64,000 bases of DNA, taken from assembly GCA_025699075.1 (NCBI GenBank), contig JAILWG010000006.1, forward strand, positions 35,739-99,738, in the 5' to 3' direction. Below the pieces are notes generated by a model. That model did no database searches, was not told where the DNA came from, and saw only the letters and a list, made by a program, of their open reading frames with translations. Of the stretch, positions 10,385 through 19,934 are shown in pieces. This stretch comes from Candidatus Nitrosopumilus sp. GTDB lineage: Archaea; Thermoproteota; Nitrososphaeria; Nitrososphaerales; Nitrosopumilaceae. Each line of letters starts with the position of its first letter. Positions within the stretch are counted from its first letter, which is position 1. The position numbers and the translations under genes are program-made.

Positions 10385-13300
10385 ATGCCCAAAGTGGCTA
10401 TTCTCTTTTTGATATTGCTTTTCTCTCCCATGATTACAAATTCACATGCATTTTTGCCTGTAGATTTAAAAAATATGGATAATGTTCATAGTCTTTTTAA
10501 TTTTAATTCTGATATTGTAGAAATTGATTCAAAATTTTTCACTGAAAATAATTTCAAAAGATATTTAATTTTTGGTGCTGATTTACAAAAAAATGATTTT
10601 TTAAAAACTAATTCTATATATGGAATTCAATCTGACAGTGGCTTTTTTTCAGTGGCTGTCCTTTCTGAAATTTCGGCATCTAATTTAATTTCTCAAGGTT
10701 ATCATGTTATTGAAGATTTCCAATTGGATTTTCATTTGTCTGATAATCAAATTCAAGATGCATCAAGAATTGGTGATATTACGGGATCAAATTTGGCTAA
10801 ATCAAAATACAATTCATCTGGAAACGGTACTGTAATTGCAATTGTGGATACAGGAGTTGATTTTTCAAATCCTGACATCCAACATTCGCTTGCACGAGAC
10901 AAACTTAATCATCCAATCATGCTTGATCCTGATGGCCAAGGAATTATTCTGACAAATGCAACTTTCTTTGCATATATTGACAAAAATGAAATTATTCGAA
11001 ATTATAGCAAACCAATTCCCTCTCATATGACATCCTCAGCATATGTCACACGTGATGGTGTCTTTCTTGATGTCTCTCAAGGTGGCAAGGGTAGCCTTGT
11101 TCCTATTTACAACTCTTTTTTTCCACAAATTGGCTCATCAATAATTTTTAACGGAACACTTGCTACTGACATGAAAATCGGTGATGATAATCGAAATTAT
11201 ATCAAATCAAAAAGTGGAGTTTACCATCTTGGCATAATTTATCAGGGTGCGTTAAGTGGCCCGTATGCCAAAATACAAGTAGTGCCCGTTCTTGTAGTTG
11301 ATTCCTTTACCCCTGGAGTGTATGACACAATAATTCCTGATCTGAGTACTTCTTGGGAAGATTATACTAGATTTGATCTTAAACGTGGAGAAGAGCCAAA
11401 TTATGATTTTGATTTTACTGATGAAAAACCAATAGTGTTGGGTAGTGGAAAAGAATTCCTTGTTTATGATTCAAACGGTGATGGAAAAAATGACTATAGT
11501 GCAGGAACCATTGGTGCACAAGTACTCGATGTTTATGGTGCAATAAGAAATAATTCAACTGACATTAATGACACTCTAAATGCAATCAATGGAACTCTTT
11601 TACCATCCTTGGATTCTGATGGTGAATTTTTTGGTTTGATGACTGATTTTATGGGACATGGAACTTCTAGTGCTGCATCCATAACCTCTCGTGGTCAAGA
11701 AACCTACGACATTTACAATAGTTCTAAAAAATATTCCATTACGGGTGTGGCACCTGATGCAAAAATTGTACCAGTCAAAGCATTGTGGTTTGGTGATACT
11801 GTTTATGGTTGGTTGTGGTCTGCAGGATTTGAAAATAAAGATCATAATTGGAAATTTTCCGGCAAACCTAATGTTGATATAATTTCTAACAGTTGGGGTG
11901 TATCTAACTTTCCTTCATTCAAAGCATCTCCAGGTATGGATATACTTTCATTAATTCTGAGTGTCTTGACAACACCTTCCTCATTAGATGATGATTATCC
12001 TGGAATTACAATAATCTCAAGTGCAGGAAATTCTGGTCACGGTTATGGAACAATTGGATTACCCAATGCATCTCCGTTTGGAATTTCAGTAGGAGCTACA
12101 ACAAACAATGTTTTTGTTGGATATGGACCTTTCAAAGATCAACCTAGATTTGGAAATACAACTACTCATTCTAACCATGTTGTTGACTTTTCTAGCAGGG
12201 GCCCTGGCTCAATAGGTGATCCAAAACCTGATGTAATGAGTATTGGAGCTCATGGATTTGTACCCTCGAATGTTTTAAAAGTTAACAAGGATTCCAAAGA
12301 CGAATCTTTTTCATTGTTCGGGGGTACCAGTATGGCCGCCCCCCTTGTCTCTGGAAGTGCTGCTATACTCATTGAAGAAATAAAAAAACAATCTAAAGAC
12401 TATGATTCATTTTTAATCAAAAATATCTTAATGTCAACTTCAACTGATTTGTATAATGATCCATTTACTCAAGGTTCTGGTTTAGTGAATATAGAATCTG
12501 CATTGGATTATGTTAATGGTAAAAATGGAGTTTTCATTGTGTATAATGATAATTCCTATAATAATATCAAAAATATTCTAGTTCCTGCAATAGAGAAAAT
12601 CAATTCCACATCAATTGGATTTGAGAATTTTCAACTTCCTTCACATTCATTTCCCATGACCAGTTGGTTTGCAGGACAACTACTTCCAGGTGAGAGAACT
12701 ACGACAACTTTTACAATTGATAATCCTACTACTGACACACTAACAATTAGTGTAAAACCGCAAATTGTATCATTAATATCAAAAACTCAATTTAATGGAA
12801 CAACTATTCTTAAACAACAAGATTCTATTCTGAATGAAACTGATACCTTCATTCCAAACTATGTGAAATTATCTGAATTGGGAAACCCTGATGAACTTTC
12901 GACCTTCTTTAATCATGATGATCCTATCCCTGATGAATCATCTCTTATGATACTGAATGTAAATTTTGATTTTCAAGACTTTATGAATAGTACTTCTGAT
13001 GTTTATGCTGATGATTTGAAAATTTCATCTCTTTATCTCTACGACTGGATTGATAGTAACAATGATACAAAAATTACTAGCAATGAATTATCAATGGTAA
13101 ATAGAGCTGGCTCTTGGGGAACTGTTCAAGAACTTAGGGTTTCAGAACCAAATGAAAAATTTGATGGTGTACCGCTAGTTGGAGTTTATCCTGTACCAAC
13201 AAGATATTCTTACTGGTTAGGTGACACAAAACAAAATTCCACTTCAATGGATTACACAATCTCTGCTAGTCATTATGAAAAAGAAAAATGGCCTTTGATT

Positions 13301-14176
13301 TGGTCTGAATATAATAAAATTTCTGTTCCACCAAGAAATTCGTCAACTGTTGACATCACACTAGTTACTCCAAATGATTTTCAAACTGGTGTCTATCAAG
13401 GATTTTTAACTTTTGAAAGTGACAAACATACTGTAAATGCCCCAATTTCTTTTGTCATCAAAGAACCTGTCACTGAAAATGATTCTACAATTTTGATCAA
13501 AGGAATACAAAGTAATGATGTTCTTTATGGAAATGGATACACTAAAGGTGCATTTGATATGGTTAATCGTTACATGGCAGGTGATTGGAGACAATATTAT
13601 TTTGATATTCAAAATGAATCCATCAACACCGCAGCAATAGAACTTTCCTGGATTAGTAATGATACCAACCTATCCGTATTTGTAATGAATCCCTCTGGAG
13701 AAATAATTCAAACTAATGTTCCATCTGGTGTGTTTGGACATTTTCTTGGATGGGCTTCACTTGATTGGTTAGGTAATTCAATTTTTAGTCAAGGTGGAGG
13801 TTTCTTCCCTGTGAAAAATAAAGATGACACTTCAACAGTCTTGTATGTGCCAATTAACCAAACTGGTATATACACACTATTGACACATTCAACTTTGTTT
13901 GGTGGCTTATCGACTACTGAACCAATTACACTGGTAGCCAAATTTACAAATATTTCTCCTGAAATGAATGCTGATTTAGTTCAAGATGAAATTGAGATCA
14001 AATCAATTCCAATTACTGAAGAAAAACCGAAACCAATTACTGAAGAAAAACTTTCATTAGAAGATGATGCGACTTCTGATAATTCATTTAATTTTGGAAT
14101 GGGAATTGGCATAGTCATTGGAATTGCGATCGGAATTGTTTTGATTATCATTATGAGACAAAAACCTCTCAAATGA
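10385..14176 (+). CDS. Secreted, membrane-anchored subtilisin-like serine protease (S8 family)
   Basis: All catalytic-triad blocks are visible: Asp in AIVDTGVDFSNPDI, His in MGHGTSSAAS, Ser in GGTSMAAPLVSGSAA, plus the oxyanion Asn in SSAGNSGHG. A large insertion separates the Asp and His blocks. After the protease domain come about 600 residues of beta-rich modules, then a C-terminal membrane helix (GIGIVIGIAIGIVLIIIM) with a basic tail. The ORF track starts at 10313 inside the upstream gene; the ATG at 10385 gives a clean signal peptide (ILFLILLFSPMITNSHA) and no overlap, so I use it (1263 residues). It probably processes or degrades proteins at the cell surface. Confidence 0.9.
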   Translation: MPKVAILFLILLFSPMITNSHAFLPVDLKNMDNVHSLFNFNSDIVEIDSKFFTENNFKRYLIFGADLQKNDFLKTNSIYGIQSDSGFFSVAVLSEISASNLISQGYHVIEDFQLDFHLSDNQIQDASRIGDITGSNLAKSKYNSSGNGTVIAIVDTGVDFSNPDIQHSLARDKLNHPIMLDPDGQGIILTNATFFAYIDKNEIIRNYSKPIPSHMTSSAYVTRDGVFLDVSQGGKGSLVPIYNSFFPQIGSSIIFNGTLATDMKIGDDNRNYIKSKSGVYHLGIIYQGALSGPYAKIQVVPVLVVDSFTPGVYDTIIPDLSTSWEDYTRFDLKRGEEPNYDFDFTDEKPIVLGSGKEFLVYDSNGDGKNDYSAGTIGAQVLDVYGAIRNNSTDINDTLNAINGTLLPSLDSDGEFFGLMTDFMGHGTSSAASITSRGQETYDIYNSSKKYSITGVAPDAKIVPVKALWFGDTVYGWLWSAGFENKDHNWKFSGKPNVDIISNSWGVSNFPSFKASPGMDILSLILSVLTTPSSLDDDYPGITIISSAGNSGHGYGTIGLPNASPFGISVGATTNNVFVGYGPFKDQPRFGNTTTHSNHVVDFSSRGPGSIGDPKPDVMSIGAHGFVPSNVLKVNKDSKDESFSLFGGTSMAAPLVSGSAAILIEEIKKQSKDYDSFLIKNILMSTSTDLYNDPFTQGSGLVNIESALDYVNGKNGVFIVYNDNSYNNIKNILVPAIEKINSTSIGFENFQLPSHSFPMTSWFAGQLLPGERTTTTFTIDNPTTDTLTISVKPQIVSLISKTQFNGTTILKQQDSILNETDTFIPNYVKLSELGNPDELSTFFNHDDPIPDESSLMILNVNFDFQDFMNSTSDVYADDLKISSLYLYDWIDSNNDTKITSNELSMVNRAGSWGTVQELRVSEPNEKFDGVPLVGVYPVPTRYSYWLGDTKQNSTSMDYTISASHYEKEKWPLIWSEYNKISVPPRNSSTVDITLVTPNDFQTGVYQGFLTFESDKHTVNAPISFVIKEPVTENDSTILIKGIQSNDVLYGNGYTKGAFDMVNRYMAGDWRQYYFDIQNESINTAAIELSWISNDTNLSVFVMNPSGEIIQTNVPSGVFGHFLGWASLDWLGNSIFSQGGGFFPVKNKDDTSTVLYVPINQTGIYTLLTHSTLFGGLSTTEPITLVAKFTNISPEMNADLVQDEIEIKSIPITEEKPKPITEEKLSLEDDATSDNSFNFGMGIGIVIGIAIGIVLIIIMRQKPLK

Positions 14177-14218
14177 CTAAACAAGGTTTATAAGCAATTT
14201 GGCGAGTACGACAGCTGA

Positions 14219-14824
14219 ATGTCAGAGTTGGGGACAAAAAAGTCTGGCGGATTATCCCGAAGAGACTTTCTAAAATTAATGGGTGCAGCAGGCACTGGAT
14301 TAGCTTTTGCCCCATTTGTTCCATTTGGTAATTACATGCCAAATCCAAATCAGGCTTCGCTTGAAAGAGTCCCAGTAATATTGCCTGATGGCACTCAAGC
14401 AAATATCAATACTTATCCAATTAATCATGCTGAAGTAATTACATATCCTTCAACTGGAGATGCTGCACTTGATGCAGAAGCATTTCGTAAATGGCAATTC
14501 ATCAGACTCCCTGAAGAATTAGGTGGTGGAAAAAAAGATACTTCTTCACTACGAGCTTATAGTATGATTTGTTTACATCTTTGGTGTTTGTGGAAATACT
14601 GGCCAGATGATGGTAGAAAGAGAGGTGAATGTCCATGCCATGGTAGTATGTATGATCCAATGACTGGAACTGCATTTGTCGGTCCTGCATCTGTTCAAGC
14701 TGCCCCCTCAAACACATTACCTAAATTAACTTTAGATATAGATTCAGATGGTTTTGTATTTATCATGCCACCAAAGTTTAATGCAAATGAAAATGGAGTA
14801 ATTGGATATGGCCGTTTCGCTTGA
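14219..14824 (+). CDS. Rieske [2Fe-2S] protein of a cytochrome bc/b6f-like complex
   Basis: The 201-residue protein begins with a twin-arginine signal (SRRDFLKLMGAAGTG) that would also be the membrane anchor, so it is exported folded by Tat. The cluster motifs are CLHLWC and CPCHG, giving two Cys and two His ligands; the spacer between them is short. It carries electrons from quinol through the cytochrome b partner to a copper protein. It is first in a three-gene operon whose members overlap (cytochrome b, cupredoxin). A TATA-like AGGTTTATAAG lies about 30 bp before the ATG. Confidence 0.93.
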   Translation: MSELGTKKSGGLSRRDFLKLMGAAGTGLAFAPFVPFGNYMPNPNQASLERVPVILPDGTQANINTYPINHAEVITYPSTGDAALDAEAFRKWQFIRLPEELGGGKKDTSSLRAYSMICLHLWCLWKYWPDDGRKRGECPCHGSMYDPMTGTAFVGPASVQAAPSNTLPKLTLDIDSDGFVFIMPPKFNANENGVIGYGRFA

Positions 14825-16403
14825 AAGAAGAACTGGGGTTGTAGCATTCCTTTATTGGCTTTGGGATGGAGTAGACAGAACTATCTTTACTGCAATTAAA
14901 TTTTCATTCCCTGCAAGATTTGTAAGTCCATTTGGATTCTTAGGAATGCTTACATTCATTGTATTCATTATTCTTGGAATCTCGGGAGCTCTGCTGATGT
15001 TTTACTATCAACCGATTCTTGATAGAGCTTGGGATAGTGTCAAATTCATCAATGATGACGTCCCATTTGGTTTCCACATTAGAAATATTCACTATCATGG
15101 TTCAAACGCTATGGTACTTTTAGCTGTTCTTCACATGTACTATCAATACTTTAGTGGACGATACAAAATTAGAAATGAAGTTTTATGGATGACAGGTGTG
15201 ATTCTTGGTACTGTTACAATTCTTGAAGCGTTTACTGGATATGATGTTATTTTTAGTGAAAGAGCAGAACTTGCAATTAGTATTGCGGCATCACTGACAA
15301 CATCTATTCCTATAGCTGGGCCGACGATTCGTGATGCGGCGTTAGGTAGTGGTTTCTCCGACTTTGTATTAAGATTCTATGCACAACATGTATTCTTGTT
15401 ACCTATTGTAATGTTAGGATTGATGGCAGTACACTTCCCAAGATTCTTGGTATTTGATGTACCAATGGTTATGGCAATTGGTGGTGCTATTTTGATCACT
15501 GGTGGTGTATTTCCAATTGATATGGGATTCAAATTTGAACCAACTGTACCGCCTGGCGTTACAGTTCCCGAATGGTATCTTACAGGAATCTATGCATTCA
15601 TGAGAACTCAATATGATAAATTTGTCACAGGCTTACTATGGCCATTATTGTTTATCATATCGTTTGTATTAATTCCATTTATCGACAGATACAAGAAATT
15701 CTCATGGAGAGATAGACCAATTATTACCGCATTTGGTATTACTAGTCTTGCTCAAATTATGGTTACAACGTATTGGGGATTCTATATCTCACCTGATATT
15801 TCAGTTCCATTGGTTGAACGTTTAGTCATTGATCCAATATTCTTCTACTCTACAATGATATTGTTAGTTCCATTAGGATTTGGATTTACTTACATGATGA
15901 TTAAACTGGCAAATGAAGCTGAAAGAAAATCAAAACTTGCAAAAAGTAGTGGTCCACAAAAAGTTGCCACGATCAATTTATCTGAAAAGTGGATTAATTG
16001 GTTATTGGTAGCACTACTGGCATTCCAAGTGTTCTTGAACATTGCAGCATACAACGCAGCTTTGACAGGAATGAAGAACATATCCTTGTTCTTTGTTGGT
16101 CTTATCTTGCTAGTGTTTGCTGCATTCTTCCATGTTTACAGATATGCCATGAGTCAGCAAAAGAATGCTCCTCCACCTGCACCTGTACCTTTAGTTGAAG
16201 AGAAACCAAAGTTGACAGAATCTGAAGTGTCTGTAGAATCAAGTAAACTTCCAGATGGTGAAACAACCTCTGATACAAAACCTGAGGTAAAAGAATTGGC
16301 CCCTGAAGTATCGGTGCCAAAAACTCAAGCTGATATAGGAGTTGGTACAACCAACAATTCAAATGTTGGTTCCAACGATCTTGATGGAGTGAAAAAATTA
16401 TGA
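14808..16403 (+). CDS. Cytochrome b subunit of the complex III-like quinol oxidizing complex
   Basis: The 531-residue product has many hydrophobic helices and paired histidines on two of them (IHYHGSNAMVLLAVLHMYYQ and FYAQHVFLLPIVMLGLMAVH), the bis-haem arrangement of cytochrome b. FEPTVPPGVTVPEWYL contains the PEWY quinol-site motif. N- and C-terminal parts are joined in one chain, and the last ~90 residues are a Pro/Glu/Ser-rich soluble tail. The track starts at TTG 14802; the ATG at 14808 has GGAG 9 nt upstream, so I prefer it. It overlaps the Rieske gene by 17 nt and the cupredoxin gene by 4 nt. Confidence 0.93.
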   Translation: MAVSLERRTGVVAFLYWLWDGVDRTIFTAIKFSFPARFVSPFGFLGMLTFIVFIILGISGALLMFYYQPILDRAWDSVKFINDDVPFGFHIRNIHYHGSNAMVLLAVLHMYYQYFSGRYKIRNEVLWMTGVILGTVTILEAFTGYDVIFSERAELAISIAASLTTSIPIAGPTIRDAALGSGFSDFVLRFYAQHVFLLPIVMLGLMAVHFPRFLVFDVPMVMAIGGAILITGGVFPIDMGFKFEPTVPPGVTVPEWYLTGIYAFMRTQYDKFVTGLLWPLLFIISFVLIPFIDRYKKFSWRDRPIITAFGITSLAQIMVTTYWGFYISPDISVPLVERLVIDPIFFYSTMILLVPLGFGFTYMMIKLANEAERKSKLAKSSGPQKVATINLSEKWINWLLVALLAFQVFLNIAAYNAALTGMKNISLFFVGLILLVFAAFFHVYRYAMSQQKNAPPPAPVPLVEEKPKLTESEVSVESSKLPDGETTSDTKPEVKELAPEVSVPKTQADIGVGTTNNSNVGSNDLDGVKKL

Positions 16404-16864
16404 GTACTCCAACATCAAGTCACGCATATGGAATTGGTATGATTGCATTAATTATTGGAATGTCAGCATCTGTAATCTTTTACACTTCGTTTTATCTTCC
16501 TGAATCTATGGCAAAACCTTCAGTATCTGATCACATCTTACATCCAGCAGAAGAATTTTTCATAATTGAAATTGTTCCAGGTGCAGTAGTTGAGGGCAAT
16601 GAGAATTATGTTCCAAATAATCCAACAGTACTTTTGGAGTTCACAAATAATGTAAGATGGATAAATTATGACGATACAGCTCATACTGTTACTCCTGATC
16701 ACCGCCATGCTGATACTTATTCTGGAGACTTTGGTTCAGAAGGTGTTCTAAAACCAGGAGATACTTACGACTTTTTGTTTACTGAGCCTCAAGAAGTCCA
16801 CTATCATTGTCAGCCTCATCCATGGATGACAGGTTCAATTATAGTAGAAAAGAGTAGATTCTAG
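16400..16864 (+). CDS. Membrane-anchored plastocyanin-like blue copper protein
   Basis: An N-terminal helix (IGMIALIIGMSASVIFYTSFYL) anchors a cupredoxin domain outside the cell. Type 1 copper ligands are visible: His in DDTAHTVTP and Cys, His, Met in HYHCQPHPWM near the C-terminus. The start ATGA overlaps the cytochrome b stop. It is the likely electron acceptor of the Rieske/cytochrome b complex, replacing cytochrome c, as established for ammonia-oxidizing archaea, which use copper proteins widely. The length of 154 residues is normal for the family. Confidence 0.92.
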   Translation: MSTPTSSHAYGIGMIALIIGMSASVIFYTSFYLPESMAKPSVSDHILHPAEEFFIIEIVPGAVVEGNENYVPNNPTVLLEFTNNVRWINYDDTAHTVTPDHRHADTYSGDFGSEGVLKPGDTYDFLFTEPQEVHYHCQPHPWMTGSIIVEKSRF

Positions 16865-17211
16865 ACTGAATATTTCGCAAAAATTATTTGACTTTCAATT
16901 TCCTTATGTTGCTCTATGATTGAAACTCTGAATTTTACTTCATATTCTTTTGTCGGCTCAAAATTAATTATGGCAGTAAATTCTGCTTTATGCTCTGGCA
17001 TCACATCCTTGTTGATAAATAATCTGGAAACGTTTTGAGAAATTTTTTTTCCATTATATGATTTGTAAATAATATGTTCATTTGAATCCAAAATCTGTGT
17101 ATTTATGACTACGCCGTCATATCTACCAGGATATGCAACAGAAATTACTCCTTTAATTTCTGAATTTGGGTGAATGTCTGTAGAGTTTAGTTTGAATTCT
17201 AAATCTTTCAC
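16861..17211 (-). CDS. Small beta-rich conserved hypothetical protein
   Basis: The family is not recognised. The 116-residue product has no signal peptide or membrane helix and looks entirely beta-stranded, with alternating hydrophobic segments such as GVVINTQIL and EYEVKFRVSIIEQ. The pattern could fit an arrestin-like or Ig-like sandwich, but no diagnostic motif is present. It converges on the cupredoxin gene, the two overlapping by 4 nt at their 3' ends, and tRNA-Arg lies upstream on the same strand. Confidence 0.65.
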   Translation of the reverse strand: MKDLEFKLNSTDIHPNSEIKGVISVAYPGRYDGVVINTQILDSNEHIIYKSYNGKKISQNVSRLFINKDVMPEHKAEFTAIINFEPTKEYEVKFRVSIIEQHKEIESQIIFAKYSV

Positions 17212-17250
17212 GAATATTTACTCCCAACTAAGAATAATAATTTTGTTAAG

Positions 17251-17325
17251 CGGGCCCAAAGGGCTTCGATCCCTTGACCATCGGATTAGAAGTCCGGCAC
17301 TCTATCCATGCTGAGCTATGGGCCC
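17251..17325 (-). tRNA. tRNA-Arg (anticodon UCU)
   Basis: Read on the minus strand it begins GGGCCCATAGCTCAGC and ends TTTGGGCCCG. A 7-bp acceptor (GGGCCCA/TGGGCCC), a D arm with AGCTCAG, anticodon loop CTTCTAA in a five-bp stem, and a T arm with GATCGAA are visible. The anticodon TCT reads AGA/AGG. The total is 75 nt with no intron and no encoded CCA. Confidence 0.92.
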
Positions 17326-17358
17326 AAAAACCTAGCAATTAATTACCATTTTAAGGGT

Positions 17359-18201
17359 TTACAGCCATTTTTTTTGGTAATTTTCCCTTTCCATCTTAAA
17401 GAGAAACTGCTGTGCATATCCTGCAAATGGACCAAAATAATTTACAATTTTTTCATGAAGAATTTCATATTGTTTTTCTGTAATGGTTTTTGTTTCAAGA
17501 TAAAATTTGTCTGAATAGTATTTTTCCAATATTCTAATCATCCATCTATCTAAAGGAAAAGCTTCCAACTTGTTTAATGAAAATAACATTATACAATCTG
17601 CTACTTTGTTTCCAATCCCTGGAATTTGACAAATCTCTTTCTTAGCTTCCTGGTAACTACATTTTTTCAAGTATTCAAAATTCATTTTCTCCAAAACTAC
17701 TCTGTTTGCTGCTTCCTTGATAAAATTAGCACGATATCCCACTCCACAACTTTTAATTTCATTTATTGATACCTTTGCAAGGTTTTCGGGTTTAGGGAAT
17801 AAGAAAAATTCCTGATTGTCAAATTCTACTTTGGTTCCAAATTTCTTTGATATTTTTTCTAGACTATTTTTAATTTTTTGAATATTCGAGTTTGATGAAA
17901 CAATAAATGAAATCAAACATTGAAAGGGATCTTGCTCAAGTATCCTTAACCCTAGATAATGTTTAACTGCTTTTTTCGTTACGGGATCTTTTGAAATTGA
18001 TTTGATTATTTTTTCAATATTGTCTGTTTTTCGAAAAAAATCTGTCTTAGTATTTTGATATGATTTGACATTTCCTGAATTAGTTATTTTTAGAACATCT
18101 TGACCATTTACGCCGTACCATCGATCATTATATTTTTTCCAAAGAAATACTTGACCGCTATTTATTGAATTATCTACATTTATGATTTGATAATTTTGCA
18201 T
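17359..18201 (-). CDS. 8-oxoguanine DNA glycosylase (OGG1-like, HhH-GPD family)
   Basis: The product has an OGG-type N-terminal domain and then the helix-hairpin-helix IPGIGNKVADCIMLFSL, whose Lys is the expected Schiff-base nucleophile, followed by the Gly/Pro-Asp element AFPLDRWM. This combination removes 8-oxoguanine from DNA and nicks the strand. The track ORF starts inside the upstream gene at 18303; the ATG at 18201 (MQNYQIINVDN) begins 1 nt after that gene's stop and gives the normal length of 280 residues. It is probably cotranscribed with the beta-CASP nuclease. Confidence 0.88.
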   Translation of the reverse strand: MQNYQIINVDNSINSGQVFLWKKYNDRWYGVNGQDVLKITNSGNVKSYQNTKTDFFRKTDNIEKIIKSISKDPVTKKAVKHYLGLRILEQDPFQCLISFIVSSNSNIQKIKNSLEKISKKFGTKVEFDNQEFFLFPKPENLAKVSINEIKSCGVGYRANFIKEAANRVVLEKMNFEYLKKCSYQEAKKEICQIPGIGNKVADCIMLFSLNKLEAFPLDRWMIRILEKYYSDKFYLETKTITEKQYEILHEKIVNYFGPFAGYAQQFLFKMERENYQKKWL

Positions 18202-18202
18202 C

Positions 18203-19468
18203 TTAGACTGTAATTTCTTCATTAACTGCTGGAGAAATTGCTTCCAAGCCAAATTGCTCATGAATTTCTTTGGCAAACATCTCACATGATTCAGCATCCC
18301 CATGAACAGTACAGACCTTTGGATTTCCTTTAATTTGCTTAATCATATCAAACAATTCTTTTCTATCTGCATGCCCAGAAAACTGAAATTGTTTCACTTC
18401 TGCTTTGACATGAAGATCTTTGCCTCTTGTTGATACCATCCCTGTATCTAGTAATTTTTTACCTGGTGTGCCTTCTCCTTGATATGAAACAAGAGCTATA
18501 CCATTTTTGCTATCAAAAGATAACTGTTGTAAATAATACACCGCATTTCCTCCAACTAACATTCCAGCTGGAGAAATTACAACACAAGGTTCTCCCATGG
18601 CACGCTTTCTTTCAGAATGTTCTCTGATAGATGTTGCATGCTTTATTGCATCTGAAAATACTTGCGGATCTCTTAGATAGTCTGGATGCTTAAACATTAT
18701 TTCATTTACTTTTAATGCCATTCCATCCATTATGATCTTGTGTTTGAAATTTGAACTTCTTAAAATACATGCAATTTCTTGAGAACGCTCAACTGAAAAT
18801 GACGGAATAAACAATATTCCTTTTCTATCCATTACTTCATTTGCAAATTCTATCAATTCTGTTTCTGATTCTTTTCTTGATTTTTGTTCTGTTTTTGCAT
18901 AGGTACTCTCTGTAATCAACAAATCAACCTCACCTATATCCAAATCCATCTCTCTAAGCATTCTGGAACCGTGAGTTTTGATGTCCCCTGTATAGAAAAG
19001 TCGTTTTTTCTCTGATTCCACTAAAACTGTACTTCCACCAATAACATGTCCTGATTCTCTTAGTTCAAAAGTTGCATTTCCCTTGGTAACTTTTTGTTTA
19101 AATCCAATTTCTTTGGCATTTCTCATCATATTATTCACTTCTGGTAAGTCAAATGGATGAGCATTTTTTTCAATTTTTAGCATATCTTCAATCAATAATT
19201 TTGAAAGATCAAATGTGGGTGGTGTGGCATATACATCAGTATTTCCACTCACAAAAAGAGATGGGACATTTCCTGAATGATCAAGATGAGCATGAGTAAT
19301 GATGATTGCGTCTAGATCCTTTGGCTTTACATGGAGTGGATATTGTGGAGGACTCCCTCTTCGTCCAAACATGACCCCATAATCTAACAATAATTTTGTA
19401 CCATTACAATCAACTAAAAATCCTGATCTGCCAACTTCGTTTGCTGCACCTAAAACTTTTACATTCAA
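18203..19468 (-). CDS. Beta-CASP metallo-beta-lactamase ribonuclease (aCPSF2 type)
   Basis: The 421-residue protein has the metallo-beta-lactamase signature THAHLDHSGN near residue 60, further metal ligands in ESGHVIGGS and YTGDIKTHGSRML, and a beta-CASP part ending in FSGHADRKEL and CTVHGDAESC. There are no N-terminal KH domains, and the length matches the short archaeal CPSF2 homologs rather than aCPSF1 (about 630). Such enzymes act in RNA processing or decay. The start ATG is followed by KVLGAANEVGRSGFLV, the usual beginning of the fold. The OGG-like gene follows by 1 nt. Confidence 0.9.
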   Translation of the reverse strand: MNVKVLGAANEVGRSGFLVDCNGTKLLLDYGVMFGRRGSPPQYPLHVKPKDLDAIIITHAHLDHSGNVPSLFVSGNTDVYATPPTFDLSKLLIEDMLKIEKNAHPFDLPEVNNMMRNAKEIGFKQKVTKGNATFELRESGHVIGGSTVLVESEKKRLFYTGDIKTHGSRMLREMDLDIGEVDLLITESTYAKTEQKSRKESETELIEFANEVMDRKGILFIPSFSVERSQEIACILRSSNFKHKIIMDGMALKVNEIMFKHPDYLRDPQVFSDAIKHATSIREHSERKRAMGEPCVVISPAGMLVGGNAVYYLQQLSFDSKNGIALVSYQGEGTPGKKLLDTGMVSTRGKDLHVKAEVKQFQFSGHADRKELFDMIKQIKGNPKVCTVHGDAESCEMFAKEIHEQFGLEAISPAVNEEITV

Positions 19469-19581
19469 GAATTAAAATGAAATTCTATCTACGTTAAAAC
19501 CTTCTCAGTAGCGATCCGATCATTATGCCTATCATGGAATCTACAAAAGCTTTAATTAGTGTAAGCTAAGATTCGATCCTC

Positions 19582-19794
19582 ATGGGAAGAAGCTTCCAAG
19601 AATGGTTAGGACAACAAGATCAAGCCGTCGTCGCTAAAACACGTGCAGGTGACGAAGCAAACAAACCACTCCTAAACCAAATTAACTGGATTTGGGTTAA
19701 CAATCTGATGAATCAGAAAGCAGACCTCAATCCTTCTTCAGCAGAACTACTTGACTGGGTAACTTCTGGTCAAATAGATGCAATGAGAAAATAA
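19582..19794 (+). CDS. Small conserved hypothetical protein, 70 residues
   Basis: The family is not recognised. The product is soluble and mostly helical, with Trp-rich segments (SFQEWLGQQ and NQINWIWVNNLM) and no metal motif. A TATA-like element (CTTTAATTA, about 19550) sits about 27 bp before the ATG, indicating a leaderless transcript, and a hairpin with a T-run begins at its stop codon. Well-formed signals at both ends and codon choice with C-ending codons suggest a highly expressed stand-alone gene. Confidence 0.75.
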   Translation: MGRSFQEWLGQQDQAVVAKTRAGDEANKPLLNQINWIWVNNLMNQKADLNPSSAELLDWVTSGQIDAMRK

Positions 19795-19825
19795 ACGTGT
19801 TAAACACGTTATCTTTTTGTTTTTT
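19794..19825 (+). terminator. Hairpin plus T-run terminator candidate
   Basis: AACGTGTTAAACACGTT forms a 7-8 bp stem with a very small loop starting at the last base of the stop codon, and is followed by ATCTTTTTGTTTTTT. This looks like a bacterial-style intrinsic terminator; archaeal termination normally needs only the T-run. Confidence 0.55.
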
Positions 19826-19899
19826 AAATTTCTTAATCTAGATTCTGCGCATGTGTTTTTGTCGATCATTTTCATAACAGGGTTATGAATTTCAATCAT

Positions 19900-19911
19900 G
19901 GTTTAAATAGT
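19900..19911 (+). promoter_or_regulatory. Promoter (TATA box) of the ferredoxin gene
   Basis: GGTTTAAATAGT is centred about 29 bp before the ATG at 19935, so the message should be nearly leaderless. The promoter looks intact although the gene behind it is damaged. Confidence 0.55.
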
Positions 19912-19934
19912 CACCAATCAATCTTAATTTTGTA

